Positions 47,002 to 54,464 of a DNA stretch of 64,000 nucleotides are shown piece by piece. A program made the translations under genes and the position numbers. The notes below the pieces were generated by a model. The model saw only the letters and a list, made by a program, of their open reading frames with translations, was not told the origin of the DNA and did no database searches. Location: positions 1,054,001 through 1,118,000 of the forward strand of contig NZ_CP042808.1 in assembly GCF_004014775.2 (NCBI RefSeq), in the 5' to 3' direction. The stretch comes from Acetobacter oryzoeni (lineage in GTDB: Bacteria; Pseudomonadota; Alphaproteobacteria; Acetobacterales; Acetobacteraceae). Position 1 is the first letter of the stretch; every line of letters begins with the position of its first letter.

Positions 47002-47433
47002 ATGAACGTAAAACGGATGCGGACAAGACACCATCGTTCCAACGGGAGCAATGGGAGTTCCCGACAACTGAATGGACAGATTCCGATGAATAGGAATCAT
47101 GTTTTTGATAGTCATGGCCCGGATGTGCGCGTACGTGGCACAGCCCAGCAGCTTTTTGAAAAATACCTCCAGCTTGGCCGTGATTCCACAGGCAGCGGAG
47201 ACCGCGTGGCAGCGGAAGGTTACTTCCAGCATGCTGAACATTATTTCCGTATCATGAATGCCATGGCGCAAGCTGCGCAGCAAAGCCAGCAAGAACGCGC
47301 CGAGCGCCTTGCCGCCCGCCAGCAGCGTGCTGCTGCACAGGCAAATGAGGAAGGTGAAGACCGGCAGGAACAGGATCCTCAGCCCGACGTTCGGGAAGAA
47401 TCTGAACCTCAGCCTGAACTTTCCGAAGGCTAA
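47002..47433 (+). CDS. DUF4167 family protein
   Basis: 143 residues. The core (about 30-95: RNHVFDSHGPDVRVRGTAQQLFEKYLQLGRDSTGSGDRVAAEGYFQHAEHYFRIMNAM, shown in part) is the DUF4167 domain found in alphaproteobacteria, usually encoded next to prmC as here. The N-terminus is basic (MNVKRMRTRHHRSNG) and the C-terminus is a Gln/Glu-rich coil ending in a Pro-Glu repeat. A nucleic-acid-binding role has been guessed from the basic tail; I make no claim. ATG 47002. Confidence 0.9.
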   Translation: MNVKRMRTRHHRSNGSNGSSRQLNGQIPMNRNHVFDSHGPDVRVRGTAQQLFEKYLQLGRDSTGSGDRVAAEGYFQHAEHYFRIMNAMAQAAQQSQQERAERLAARQQRAAAQANEEGEDRQEQDPQPDVREESEPQPELSEG

Positions 47434-47541
47434 AAATCTTCAGATCCCTTGCTGCCCTGCTTCCGGTATCTGGAGGCGGGGTAGGCGAGGTCTGGCTGTA
47501 TGTGTTTGAAGGCTGTTTCAAGCCATCAACATTCTACACAC

Positions 47542-47568
47542 AACACTGCAAGCCCTAGGCTTGGTGTT
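47542..47568 (+). terminator. Hairpin after DUF4167
   Basis: AACAC...CAAGCC CTA GGCTTG GTGTT: the core CAAGCC (47549-47554) / GGCTTG (47558-47563) is exact with a 3-base loop, and AACAC / GTGTT add 5 bp across a 2-base bulge. A T-rich run (TTGTTTTTT) comes about 15 bases later. Plausible terminator for DUF4167. Confidence 0.5.
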
Positions 47569-47596
47569 TGTTGAGTGTATTGTTTTTTAAGGGAAT

Positions 47597-47671
47597 TGGT
47601 AGCGGCGGAAGGATTTGAACCTCCGACCAAGGGATTATGATTCCCCTGCTCTACCACTGAGCTACGCCGCC
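47597..47671 (-). tRNA. tRNA-Met(CAT), probably elongator
   Basis: 75 bases on the minus strand including the encoded CCA. Acceptor arm GGCGGCG pairs with CGCCGCT (one G-U at 1:72), followed by A73 and CCA. Anticodon CAT at 47637-47639 in loop ATCATAA, on a GGGGA / TCCCT stem. T-loop GTTCAAATC. CAT tRNAs include initiator, elongator and Ile2 forms; the 5' GGCGG and the TACCA end match elongator Met of alphaproteobacteria, not the initiator (which needs a mismatched 1:72 and GGG stem). Ile2 cannot be fully excluded. Confidence 0.9.
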
Positions 47672-47687
47672 ATACTGTGTTGGCGCT

Positions 47688-47717
47688 GATCTACCTGATT
47701 CTCCGTAATGTCGTCAA
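47688..47717 (-). promoter_or_regulatory. Candidate promoter of tRNA-Met
   Basis: Read on the minus strand: -35 TTGACG (47712-47717), 18-base spacer, -10 TAGATC (47688-47693). The start would fall near 47681, about 10 bases before the tRNA, as expected for a tRNA gene. Match is by eye. Confidence 0.5.
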
Positions 47718-47770
47718 CCCGGTTTGGCGTATTTTGTTATAAAAATAATCAGATAAGAGAATATACGGGC

Positions 47771-48229
47771 TTACTGCCCCAGATTTCCGGCACCAAAGAT
47801 GTAATTGCTCACCTGTTGCTCAAGGCTTGTGGGCTCCAGCGTATGTGTCAGCATTCCGTTGGGTGGTACCATGGTGGAGGATGTGCCAGGTTCAATCATC
47901 AACGCGTTTTCAGATGAAAGCGTGGCGCTGCTGATTGTGAGTGTGCTGTCCTGCGGTAAATGCAGGGCACCATCCAGTGTAAAGTGCACAAAGGCCATCT
48001 GGGTGGCTGGGTCCAGCGTGATGGAAGATACGCGGCCAACTTTTACGCCTGCAATATCTACATCCGCGCCACGCTCCAGCCCGTTGGCAGAAACAAAGCG
48101 GGCAGAGAGGGCGTAGCTATCTGTGCCCGGAGATTTCTGGGTGCCATGCGCATAAACGGCAAAACCCAGAGTGGCTGCCAGAACTGCTCCGCTAAAAAGA
48201 CACGCGCCTGCACGGTTTTGCCTGCTCAT
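47771..48229 (-). CDS. mlaD: MlaD-type MCE-domain protein (outer-membrane lipid asymmetry)
   Basis: 152 residues from ATG 48229. One N-terminal membrane segment (about 8-30: GACLFSGAVLAATLGFAVYA), then an MCE domain: SARFVSANGLERGADVDIAGVKVGRVSSITLD (part) and LPQDSTLTISSATLSSENALMIEPG. The LLQDSTL... and SENALMIEPG pattern is MlaD-like. In the Mla system MlaD forms a hexamer with the MlaEF ABC transporter that moves phospholipids between membranes. No mlaE, mlaF, mlaB or mlaC lies in the window. Divergent from uppP. An in-frame extension to 48268 is rejected. Confidence 0.88.
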   Translation of the reverse strand: MSRQNRAGACLFSGAVLAATLGFAVYAHGTQKSPGTDSYALSARFVSANGLERGADVDIAGVKVGRVSSITLDPATQMAFVHFTLDGALHLPQDSTLTISSATLSSENALMIEPGTSSTMVPPNGMLTHTLEPTSLEQQVSNYIFGAGNLGQ

Positions 48230-48352
48230 GGGTGTGTTTTCATCCTGAATAATGATGTTGTGGTACAAGACTTAGCATGAATCCTTGCAGCATGGTGGCG
48301 CATGGTGCAAGGACAGGCAGCAAAGTTGTGCCAGCGTGGGTTGTAACTGCAT

Positions 48353-49201
48353 ATGTCGTTTCTTCAGGCTATCATTATCGCTCTTCTTCAGGGAGCAACA
48401 GAACTCTTTCCCGTAAGTAGCCTTGGACATGCTGTTATTCTGCCGGCGCTGTTCCATTGGTCGTACGATCCGCATGATCCGGCTTTTTTGCCGTTTCTGG
48501 TTATGCTGCATCTGGGTACCTCCGTGGCGCTGCTGGTTTTTTTCTGGAAAGACTGGTTGGCCATTTTTAAGGGGGCCAGTGGCAGTTGCGGGCAGCGCAT
48601 GCAAATGGAAAGCCTGCATATTCTGTGGCTGCTGATTGTGGCCACCATTCCGGCTGTTGTGGTGGGCGGGTTGTTTGAGCACTTCCTGCGCAATCTGTTT
48701 GGCTCAGCTTCTTCCGCAGCCATCTTTCTGTTTTTGAACGGCCTGCTTTTGCTGGTGGTGGAACGGTTGCGCAGCAGTATGGTGCGCAAAAACGTGAACT
48801 CTGTTGCCAGCATGACATCGCGCGATGCGGTGATTATCGGCCTGTTTCAGTGCCTTGCATTTTTCCCGGGGCTTTCGCGCTCTGGCGCAACCATTTGCGG
48901 TGGCCTGCTACGCGGCTTGCACCATGATACGGCAGCACGCTTTTCCTTTTTGATGGCCCAGCCGGTTATTCTGGCCGCCACGGTGCGTGAAGCCTTCAAG
49001 ATGCGGCATCTGGACCTACAACCGGGCCAGATGCGTATTGCCTTGGTGGCGGCCGTTGTTTCTGGCCTGACTGCACTGTTCAGCACCGCTTTTCTGATGC
49101 GGTATTTCCGTGATCACGACAGATGGGCGCTTTCCCCCTTTGCTTGGTACTGCATGGGCGTAGGCGGTATTGCGACCATTCTGTTCCATTTTATGCACTG
49201 A
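48353..49201 (+). CDS. uppP: Undecaprenyl-diphosphate phosphatase UppP (BacA)
   Basis: Dephosphorylates undecaprenyl diphosphate to recycle the lipid carrier of peptidoglycan and O-antigen. 282 residues, eight or so membrane helices. First motif QGATELFPVSSLGH at 13-26 (family E-rich (E/Q)xxxE-PxSS-GH), second motif FFPGLSRSGATICGG, with the SRSGAT of the active site. ATG 48353. Head-to-head with mlaD, both acting in the envelope. The APC permease follows after 15 bases and probably shares the transcript. Confidence 0.95.
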   Translation: MSFLQAIIIALLQGATELFPVSSLGHAVILPALFHWSYDPHDPAFLPFLVMLHLGTSVALLVFFWKDWLAIFKGASGSCGQRMQMESLHILWLLIVATIPAVVVGGLFEHFLRNLFGSASSAAIFLFLNGLLLLVVERLRSSMVRKNVNSVASMTSRDAVIIGLFQCLAFFPGLSRSGATICGGLLRGLHHDTAARFSFLMAQPVILAATVREAFKMRHLDLQPGQMRIALVAAVVSGLTALFSTAFLMRYFRDHDRWALSPFAWYCMGVGGIATILFHFMH

Positions 49202-49216
49202 TCCAGAAATAATCTG

Positions 49217-50743
49217 ATGGGAGATCTTTCTGGTTCGTCACGGCGTAAATCCTTACAGCGTATTGAAAAGGAAAACAGCACCCAACGCCTAAGCAGAACA
49301 TTGGGGCCCTTACAGCTCACTATGTTGGGTGTGGGCTCCACTATTGGTGCGGGCATTTATGTCATGACCGGCACGGCCGCTGCCAATTATGCCGGGCCTT
49401 CTATTCTTCTGTCCTTTATTGTGGCAGGGGTTGCCTGCCTTTTTACGGCTCTTTCCTATGGGGAGCTGGCATCCTCCATGCCGGTTTCTGGCTCTGCCTA
49501 CACGTATGCCTATGTCTCTATGGGGGAGCGCTGGGCATGGGCTGTAGGGTGGCTGCTTTTGCTGGAATACGGCATTTCCTGCGCAGGTGTGGCGGCTGGG
49601 TTTTCGGGGTACGCTGTCAGCCTTTTGCAGGACTTTGGCGTGCATGTGCCATCGGCACTTTCCACCACCACGCTGCAAGTTGCGTTTGAAGGTGCATCCC
49701 GCCACGTTGCTGCGGGCTGGCGCATGGATGCCGTAGGCGCATTTTCTATTCTGGCGGTTTCTTTGCTTCTGGTGTTAGGGGTGCGTGAATCCTTCAAAAT
49801 CAATGCGCTGATTGTTTTTCTCAAAGTGGGTGTTCTGGCGCTGTTTGTAGCGCTGGGTGTGTGGGAGGTGCATCCCTCTTACTGGACGCCGTTTATTCCC
49901 AAATACGAAGGCGGTTTTCGGTTTGGCTTCCCCGGTATTTTCCGTGCCGCATCGGTTATCTTTTTTGCGTATGTAGGGTTTGAGGCTGTTTCCACTGCAG
50001 CTGGGGAGGCACGAAACCCCCGGCGCGATGTGCCAGTTGGCATTGTGCTTTCACTTATCATCTGCACGGTTGTGTACATGATTGTGGCTGCCGTGCTGAT
50101 AGGCGTGGTGCCGTGGCAGACGCTGGATGTGGCAGACCCGCTGGCTATAGCCGTTAACGCCATGCATCAGCCATGGCTGGCTTTGTTTGTAAAGCTGGGG
50201 GCCGTTATTGGCCTGTGTTCCGTGCTGATGGGGCTGTTATATGCCCAAAGCCGCATCTTTTTTGCCATGGCGGAAGATGGGTTGCTGATGCCAATGTTCA
50301 GCAAGTTGCATCCGCGTTTTCAAACACCGTGGATCGGCAGCATTGTGCTGGGCCTTGGTGTGGCGCTGGCTACCGCTACGTTGCCGATTGATATTATTGG
50401 TGATCTGGTCAGCCTCGGCACAGCCGTGGCGTTTGGTATTGTGTGCTTTACCGTTATCTGGGTGCGCAACAAGGCGCCGGAAATTCCACGTCGTTTCAGT
50501 GTGCCGTGGGGTGGTTTTACCGTGCGCGGAATCTGGTTGGGCTATGTGCCGCTTTTGGGGATTTTCTTCTGCGCAACCATGGTGGCGCCGCTTTGCGTGG
50601 ATATGATGCTGGCCCTGTATAAGGGAGACCCTATCCCTTTGCTGTTGCTGCTTACTTATGCCGGGATAGGGTGGGCCAGCTATCGGTTTTATGGTCACGT
50701 CCATTCCCGCTTGGGGCGGGAACAGCGCGAAAAAGCCAAATAA
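49217..50743 (+). CDS. APC-family amino acid permease (cationic amino acid transporter type)
   Basis: 508 residues, about 12-14 membrane helices. The N-terminal SRTLGPLQLTMLGVGSTIGAGIYVMTG (part; the GSTIGAGIY loop) is the APC sodium/amino-acid binding helix 1, and PRRDVPVGIVLSLIICTV resembles the YfnA/CAT branch. Substrate uncertain: cationic or broad-range amino acids. Its stop codon (50741-50743) abuts the convergent ATP-grasp stop, leaving no intergenic DNA. Usually follows uppP only by chance; a functional link is not implied. Confidence 0.87.
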   Translation: MGDLSGSSRRKSLQRIEKENSTQRLSRTLGPLQLTMLGVGSTIGAGIYVMTGTAAANYAGPSILLSFIVAGVACLFTALSYGELASSMPVSGSAYTYAYVSMGERWAWAVGWLLLLEYGISCAGVAAGFSGYAVSLLQDFGVHVPSALSTTTLQVAFEGASRHVAAGWRMDAVGAFSILAVSLLLVLGVRESFKINALIVFLKVGVLALFVALGVWEVHPSYWTPFIPKYEGGFRFGFPGIFRAASVIFFAYVGFEAVSTAAGEARNPRRDVPVGIVLSLIICTVVYMIVAAVLIGVVPWQTLDVADPLAIAVNAMHQPWLALFVKLGAVIGLCSVLMGLLYAQSRIFFAMAEDGLLMPMFSKLHPRFQTPWIGSIVLGLGVALATATLPIDIIGDLVSLGTAVAFGIVCFTVIWVRNKAPEIPRRFSVPWGGFTVRGIWLGYVPLLGIFFCATMVAPLCVDMMLALYKGDPIPLLLLLTYAGIGWASYRFYGHVHSRLGREQREKAK

Positions 50744-51808
50744 TCAGTCGTTCAACGGGTAGGAAGCCAAAAGTCGCTTTTGGCGCTGCCACAGGCGCAC
50801 GCCTTCCCACAAATTGGTGGGAGACCAGCCAGCCTTCTTCTTTTTGGCGCCAATGCGGAAGCTTTCCCGGTAATGATGGAACTGGGCTGCATAGGCTTCA
50901 CGCAGTGTGGTGCGAGAGTCCCAAATGTGGATGGCTTCTGAGCCTACGCCGTTGATTTCGATAATCTCAAAATCCTTGCCTTCACGTAGTGCTTCAGCAG
51001 AACGGAACTTCACATCAATACGCCCGAAATGAAAATCGGGAATATCCTGCATAATGGCATCAATCTGGCGTGTGAGTTCCGGCGTAATGTCGGCCTTGCC
51101 GTTGCGGAAAATGGCCCCTTTACAGTGGTTGCCCGCAAAAACCAGCTCCAGTTCATCACCATCTGGCAAAACTTCGTGCAGGCAGTGGGTAAGGCGCGGT
51201 GTGTAGATGTGCAGCACTTTGCTGGTGCGGCTATCTTTTTGCAGCAATTGCAGCACCGTATCGCGCCCATTCCCGCGCAGGGCCGGAATATCCTTGTAGG
51301 TGAGGGATGAAATTTCCCCCATAGGGCTGTCAGGGTGACGAATATAAAACAGCCCGGCTTCGTGCTTCCACGGAATCAGCTTTTGTATCACCAGCCGGAT
51401 CTTGCGCGGAAAGGCGGCGAGGGCTGCTTTCAGTTCTTCTTCCGTGCGCACCAGTTTTACGCCGGTGCCATTGCACCCAATATCGGGCTTCACCACGACA
51501 GGTAGCGTAAGCCCCTTGGCCTGCATGGCTGCGTGAGCGCGCGCAAGGTCATGCGTGTCTGTTGGGAGCGTGACATAAGGAGCAATCCAGCGTTTGGCAT
51601 AATTACCGGCCATATCCAGAATGCTGCTTTTGCTTTCACCGCACAGGCCGCCAGTTTCAATACGCGGGTTGGCGGCTGTGGGCAGGGTAACATCCCCATA
51701 GCGCAGGCCCAGCAGAATCCAGTATGCCACAACGGGGGTGTAAAAAACCCAACCAGGCCAGAATTCAAAAAGGGAGAGAGGAGAAGGCTGTTTTTCGGCC
51801 TGTGTCAT
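50744..51808 (-). CDS. Uncharacterised ATP-grasp ligase (carboxylate-amine ligase-like)
   Basis: 354 residues from ATG 51808 (MTQAEKQPSP). ATP-grasp fold: PVVVKPDIGCNGTGVKLV (Lys107, glycine loop), KIRLVIQKLIPW, and a metal-site end FEIIEINGVGSEAIHI with the Glu-x-Asn pair. The N-terminal region has LFEFWPGWVFYTPVVAYWILLGL (membrane-like, about 13-36) followed by the strongly conserved-looking LPTAANPRIETGGLCGESK (42-60). I recognise this as a family of uncharacterised ATP-grasp proteins, often called D-Ala-D-Ala ligase-like, with no substrate known to me. Its ATG overlaps the dedA stop as ATGA, so the two are translated together. A longer start to 51892 lies inside dedA and is rejected. Confidence 0.82.
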   Translation of the reverse strand: MTQAEKQPSPLSLFEFWPGWVFYTPVVAYWILLGLRYGDVTLPTAANPRIETGGLCGESKSSILDMAGNYAKRWIAPYVTLPTDTHDLARAHAAMQAKGLTLPVVVKPDIGCNGTGVKLVRTEEELKAALAAFPRKIRLVIQKLIPWKHEAGLFYIRHPDSPMGEISSLTYKDIPALRGNGRDTVLQLLQKDSRTSKVLHIYTPRLTHCLHEVLPDGDELELVFAGNHCKGAIFRNGKADITPELTRQIDAIMQDIPDFHFGRIDVKFRSAEALREGKDFEIIEINGVGSEAIHIWDSRTTLREAYAAQFHHYRESFRIGAKKKKAGWSPTNLWEGVRLWQRQKRLLASYPLND

Positions 51809-52371
51809 GTCTTCTGTTTCTGTGCTCGGGCAATCAAACGGCCCATAAAGAAAATAACCAACACAAACCCGGCCAGCCCAGCCCAGCGCCATGCGCCAAG
51901 ATGGTCCAGAATAAACCCACCAACATGGAGCGAAAGCGCAAATAATGCGGTTGTCCAGATAAGTGTGGCCAGAAATGTGGCGGCGGTAAATACAGGCAAA
52001 CCCGCGTTAAAAAAACCGCTTGCCGTGTAAAGCGGCAACCGGGTGCCCGGAATAAAGCGGCTGACAAATACAACCCAGAACAGGTTTTTGGAAAGCCAGA
52101 CTTTTTGGTTTTCCATTTGTGATGTGTTCACCCATCTTTGGGCGGGCTTCCAGCGTGCAGCCAGATAGCCCAAGCCGTAAAGCCCCACATCGCCAGTTAC
52201 AATGCCAATATACAAAGCAATAAGTGCTGTAATGGGTGAGAGTGTGTGGAGGTTAACCTGAATGGCCGTAATAACCGTGGCCGCATCTTCCAGCACAAAT
52301 GTAGCCAGAATAACGATAACAACCTGCGCAAAAGGGTAAGCGGCGGTAAGTTCCAGAAACTGATCCAGCAA
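51805..52371 (-). CDS. DedA family inner-membrane protein
   Basis: 188 residues, about five membrane segments. The RFIPGTRLPLYTASGF block (about 110-125) is the DedA signature (F-x-x-R-F-x-P-G-x-R). DedA proteins are implicated in undecaprenyl phosphate and phospholipid flipping. Starts at TTG (52371) with GGAGAGAG about 15 bases upstream; no nearer ATG in frame fits. Translationally coupled to the ATP-grasp gene. Transport of a lipid-linked substrate made or used by the ligase is possible but only inferred from coupling. Confidence 0.87.
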   Translation of the reverse strand: MLDQFLELTAAYPFAQVVIVILATFVLEDAATVITAIQVNLHTLSPITALIALYIGIVTGDVGLYGLGYLAARWKPAQRWVNTSQMENQKVWLSKNLFWVVFVSRFIPGTRLPLYTASGFFNAGLPVFTAATFLATLIWTTALFALSLHVGGFILDHLGAWRWAGLAGFVLVIFFMGRLIARAQKQKT

Positions 52372-52529
52372 AGAAGGGTATCTCTCTCCGGCCAGAACAG
52401 CACGGTCTTGAAGGTTTTAAGAGTATCAGCAGGGCTCCAACAGGCTCTTTTGTGACAGTATTGTCAAGAGGGTGTGGGGTCTATTGGTGCATGTGTTTGC
52501 GCCCAAAATAAGGGAATAAAGAAGATGGC

Positions 52530-52558
52530 CTGACAAAGGCCTTATTCCACTATATTCT
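52530..52558 (+). promoter_or_regulatory. Candidate promoter of the mltB run
   Basis: CTGACA (52530-52535), 17-base spacer, TATTCT (52553-52558). Start about 52566, giving a short leader before ATG 52600. It is the best match in the 228 bases between dedA and mltB. Divergent dedA promoter not found. Confidence 0.45.
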
Positions 52559-52599
52559 ATGGCAGTGAATGTTACACAGATCAGAAGCGTGAAGCCTTA

Positions 52600-53595
52600 A
52601 TGCTACGAAGAAAACTTCTTGTTGGTGGGGCTTCTGCTCTGTTCGCCACACCTGTATTGGCCCGCACAACGGCGGCAACTCTCCCACACCCTGCAGCCTC
52701 ATCCAGTTATGCCACCTTTCTGGCAGGCGTGCGGCGTGAAGCCATAGGGCAGGGTATTTCTGCCGCAGTGGTGGATCAGGCCCTCGCACTCACCACCCAG
52801 CCAAACGCCAAGGTGCTGAAGGCAGACCGGCATCAGCCAGAATTCACCCTGACATGGGCGCAATACAAAGATCGGGTTCTTACGGAAAAGAAAATTTCCG
52901 ATGGGCTTGCGGCTGTTGGCCAACGTACAGCGCTGCTCAACCGTATCAGTTCCACATATGGTGTTGATAAAGGGGCCATTGCGGGGATCTGGGGGTTGGA
53001 ATCTGCTTATGGCACACGCATGGGCACATTCCATGTGATCGATGCCTTGGCGACTCTGGCTTATGATGGTCGGCGTTCGGCCTTTTTCCGCTCAGAACTC
53101 ATGAAGGCGCTGAGCATTCTGGGGCAGGGTGATATCACACCAGCAGGTATGCTGGGCAGCTATGCAGGGGCTATGGGGCAGCCGCAGTTCATGCCCAGCG
53201 CCTATCTGCGTTACGCGGCCAGCTACCCGGAAGGGGGGCGGCGCGATATCTGGCATAATGAAGCCGATGTTTTTGCCTCTATCGCCAATTATCTGGCCAA
53301 GTGCCATTGGCTGCCCGGCCAGCCGTGGGGTGAGGAAGTATTGCTGCCGGATACCATAACGCAGGCACAAATTGGCCGTACGGCTGTGCATCCCATTTCA
53401 TGGTGGGCGCAGCAGGGTGTGCGGCCACGCGTGGGGCAGTTTTCAACCGCCGTGCAGGAAGGTGCGATTATCCGCCCGGATGGGGTGGGGGGCGAAGCCT
53501 TTATCGTCTATCATAATTTTAACGTGATCCGCCGCTACAACCCCTCCGATTTCTACGCGCTGGGTGTAGGGCTTCTTGGTGATGCAATAACGTGA
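52600..53595 (+). CDS. MltB-type lytic murein transglycosylase
   Basis: 331 residues. N-terminus MLRRKLLVGGASALFATPVLA is a twin-arginine-like or Sec signal (cut near LARTT). The catalytic Glu134 sits in AGIWGLESAYGTR; then GSYAGAMGQPQFMPSAYLRYA, the strong MltB motif, and DVFASIANYLAKCHW and GWR-type segments. Cleaves the MurNAc-GlcNAc bond of peptidoglycan to form the 1,6-anhydro end. Stop overlaps rlpA (GTGA). Leads a co-oriented run of envelope and replication genes. Confidence 0.93.
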   Translation: MLRRKLLVGGASALFATPVLARTTAATLPHPAASSSYATFLAGVRREAIGQGISAAVVDQALALTTQPNAKVLKADRHQPEFTLTWAQYKDRVLTEKKISDGLAAVGQRTALLNRISSTYGVDKGAIAGIWGLESAYGTRMGTFHVIDALATLAYDGRRSAFFRSELMKALSILGQGDITPAGMLGSYAGAMGQPQFMPSAYLRYAASYPEGGRRDIWHNEADVFASIANYLAKCHWLPGQPWGEEVLLPDTITQAQIGRTAVHPISWWAQQGVRPRVGQFSTAVQEGAIIRPDGVGGEAFIVYHNFNVIRRYNPSDFYALGVGLLGDAIT

Positions 53596-54458
53596 AAAAA
53601 CTCGCCCTTGTAGGGTGCCTGGCAGTGCTGGCCTGTTCGCGCCCGCAGCCCGTGGCACAGCAGGATCTGCATTATACAGTTGGGCCGGCCTGGCAGGCAG
53701 GCGGCAAGTGGTTTTACCCGCGCGAAGACTTTGCATGGCAAGGCACAGGCCTGGCTGTAAGGGAACCTGCGCAGGCCGAAGGACATCTGACAGCGGATGG
53801 TGAGGTCTGGCACGCTGCCAGCATGACGGGCAGCCATCAGACATTACAGCTGCCCGCCGTGGTGCGCGTGACCAATCTGGATAACGGGCGGCAGATTGTG
53901 ATCCGCCTGAATGATCGTGGCCCGAATGATCCGGGGCGCATGATCGGCCTTTCCCCACGTGCTGCAGATTTGCTTGGCGTGGGTAAGGAGCCTGCACGTG
54001 TGCAGGTGGTGGAAGATGAAATGGCCAGCAGGCAGTTTGCCGAGGTGCTGCCCGGCGGCCCCATGTTGCAGATTAGTGCGGCCCCGCTGGAAAAAGTGCA
54101 ACAAACGGCATTAGGTAACGCGCCAGTGGATAGGCAGGGCCTTACAGTTCTGGCAGATAACACCACGCAGGAAACACCTGCGCCGGGCAAGGTGGTGCTG
54201 GCAGATCTGCCAGCCACTGTTATGCAGGGCGCGCCTGTGTCCAGCATGCTGTGGGTGGAAACCATGGATTTTACATCTCGCTTGGCCGCCATGCGGCAGG
54301 CGGCGGCACAAGGTGCCAGCGTTCGGCCTGTGTTTTTGGGGCACAGCACCATGTGGGCTGTGCGCTACGGGCCTTTTGCGACTATAAGCGAAGCAGATGC
54401 CGCCCTTAAGCGGGCACTTGCTACTGGTTTAACCGGATCTCATATCGTCGTCGAATAG
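53592..54458 (+). CDS. rlpA: RlpA-like septal ring lytic transglycosylase with SPOR domain
   Basis: 288 residues. A short signal peptide with lipobox-like VLACS (Cys15) suggests a lipoprotein. A DPBB (double-psi beta barrel) domain at about 65-140 holds VIRLNDRGPNDPGRMIGLSPRAADLLG, in which the Asp of NDRGP fits the RlpA catalytic residue. The C-terminal about 220-288 (MQGAPVSS...VRPVFLGHSTMWAVRYGPFATISEADAA, part) is a SPOR domain that binds denuded glycan at the septum. GTG start 53592 overlaps mltB by 4 bases. Note the DPBB lacks the more usual WYG opening, so it is a diverged RlpA. Confidence 0.85.
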   Translation: MKKLALVGCLAVLACSRPQPVAQQDLHYTVGPAWQAGGKWFYPREDFAWQGTGLAVREPAQAEGHLTADGEVWHAASMTGSHQTLQLPAVVRVTNLDNGRQIVIRLNDRGPNDPGRMIGLSPRAADLLGVGKEPARVQVVEDEMASRQFAEVLPGGPMLQISAAPLEKVQQTALGNAPVDRQGLTVLADNTTQETPAPGKVVLADLPATVMQGAPVSSMLWVETMDFTSRLAAMRQAAAQGASVRPVFLGHSTMWAVRYGPFATISEADAALKRALATGLTGSHIVVE

Positions 54459-54464
54459 GGAAAA

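Noticed and set aside
46760..47005. Plus-strand ORF of 81 codons between prmC and DUF4167
   Set aside because: No ribosome site, Cys-rich composition without a family pattern, and it would overlap the DUF4167 start; treated as noncoding.
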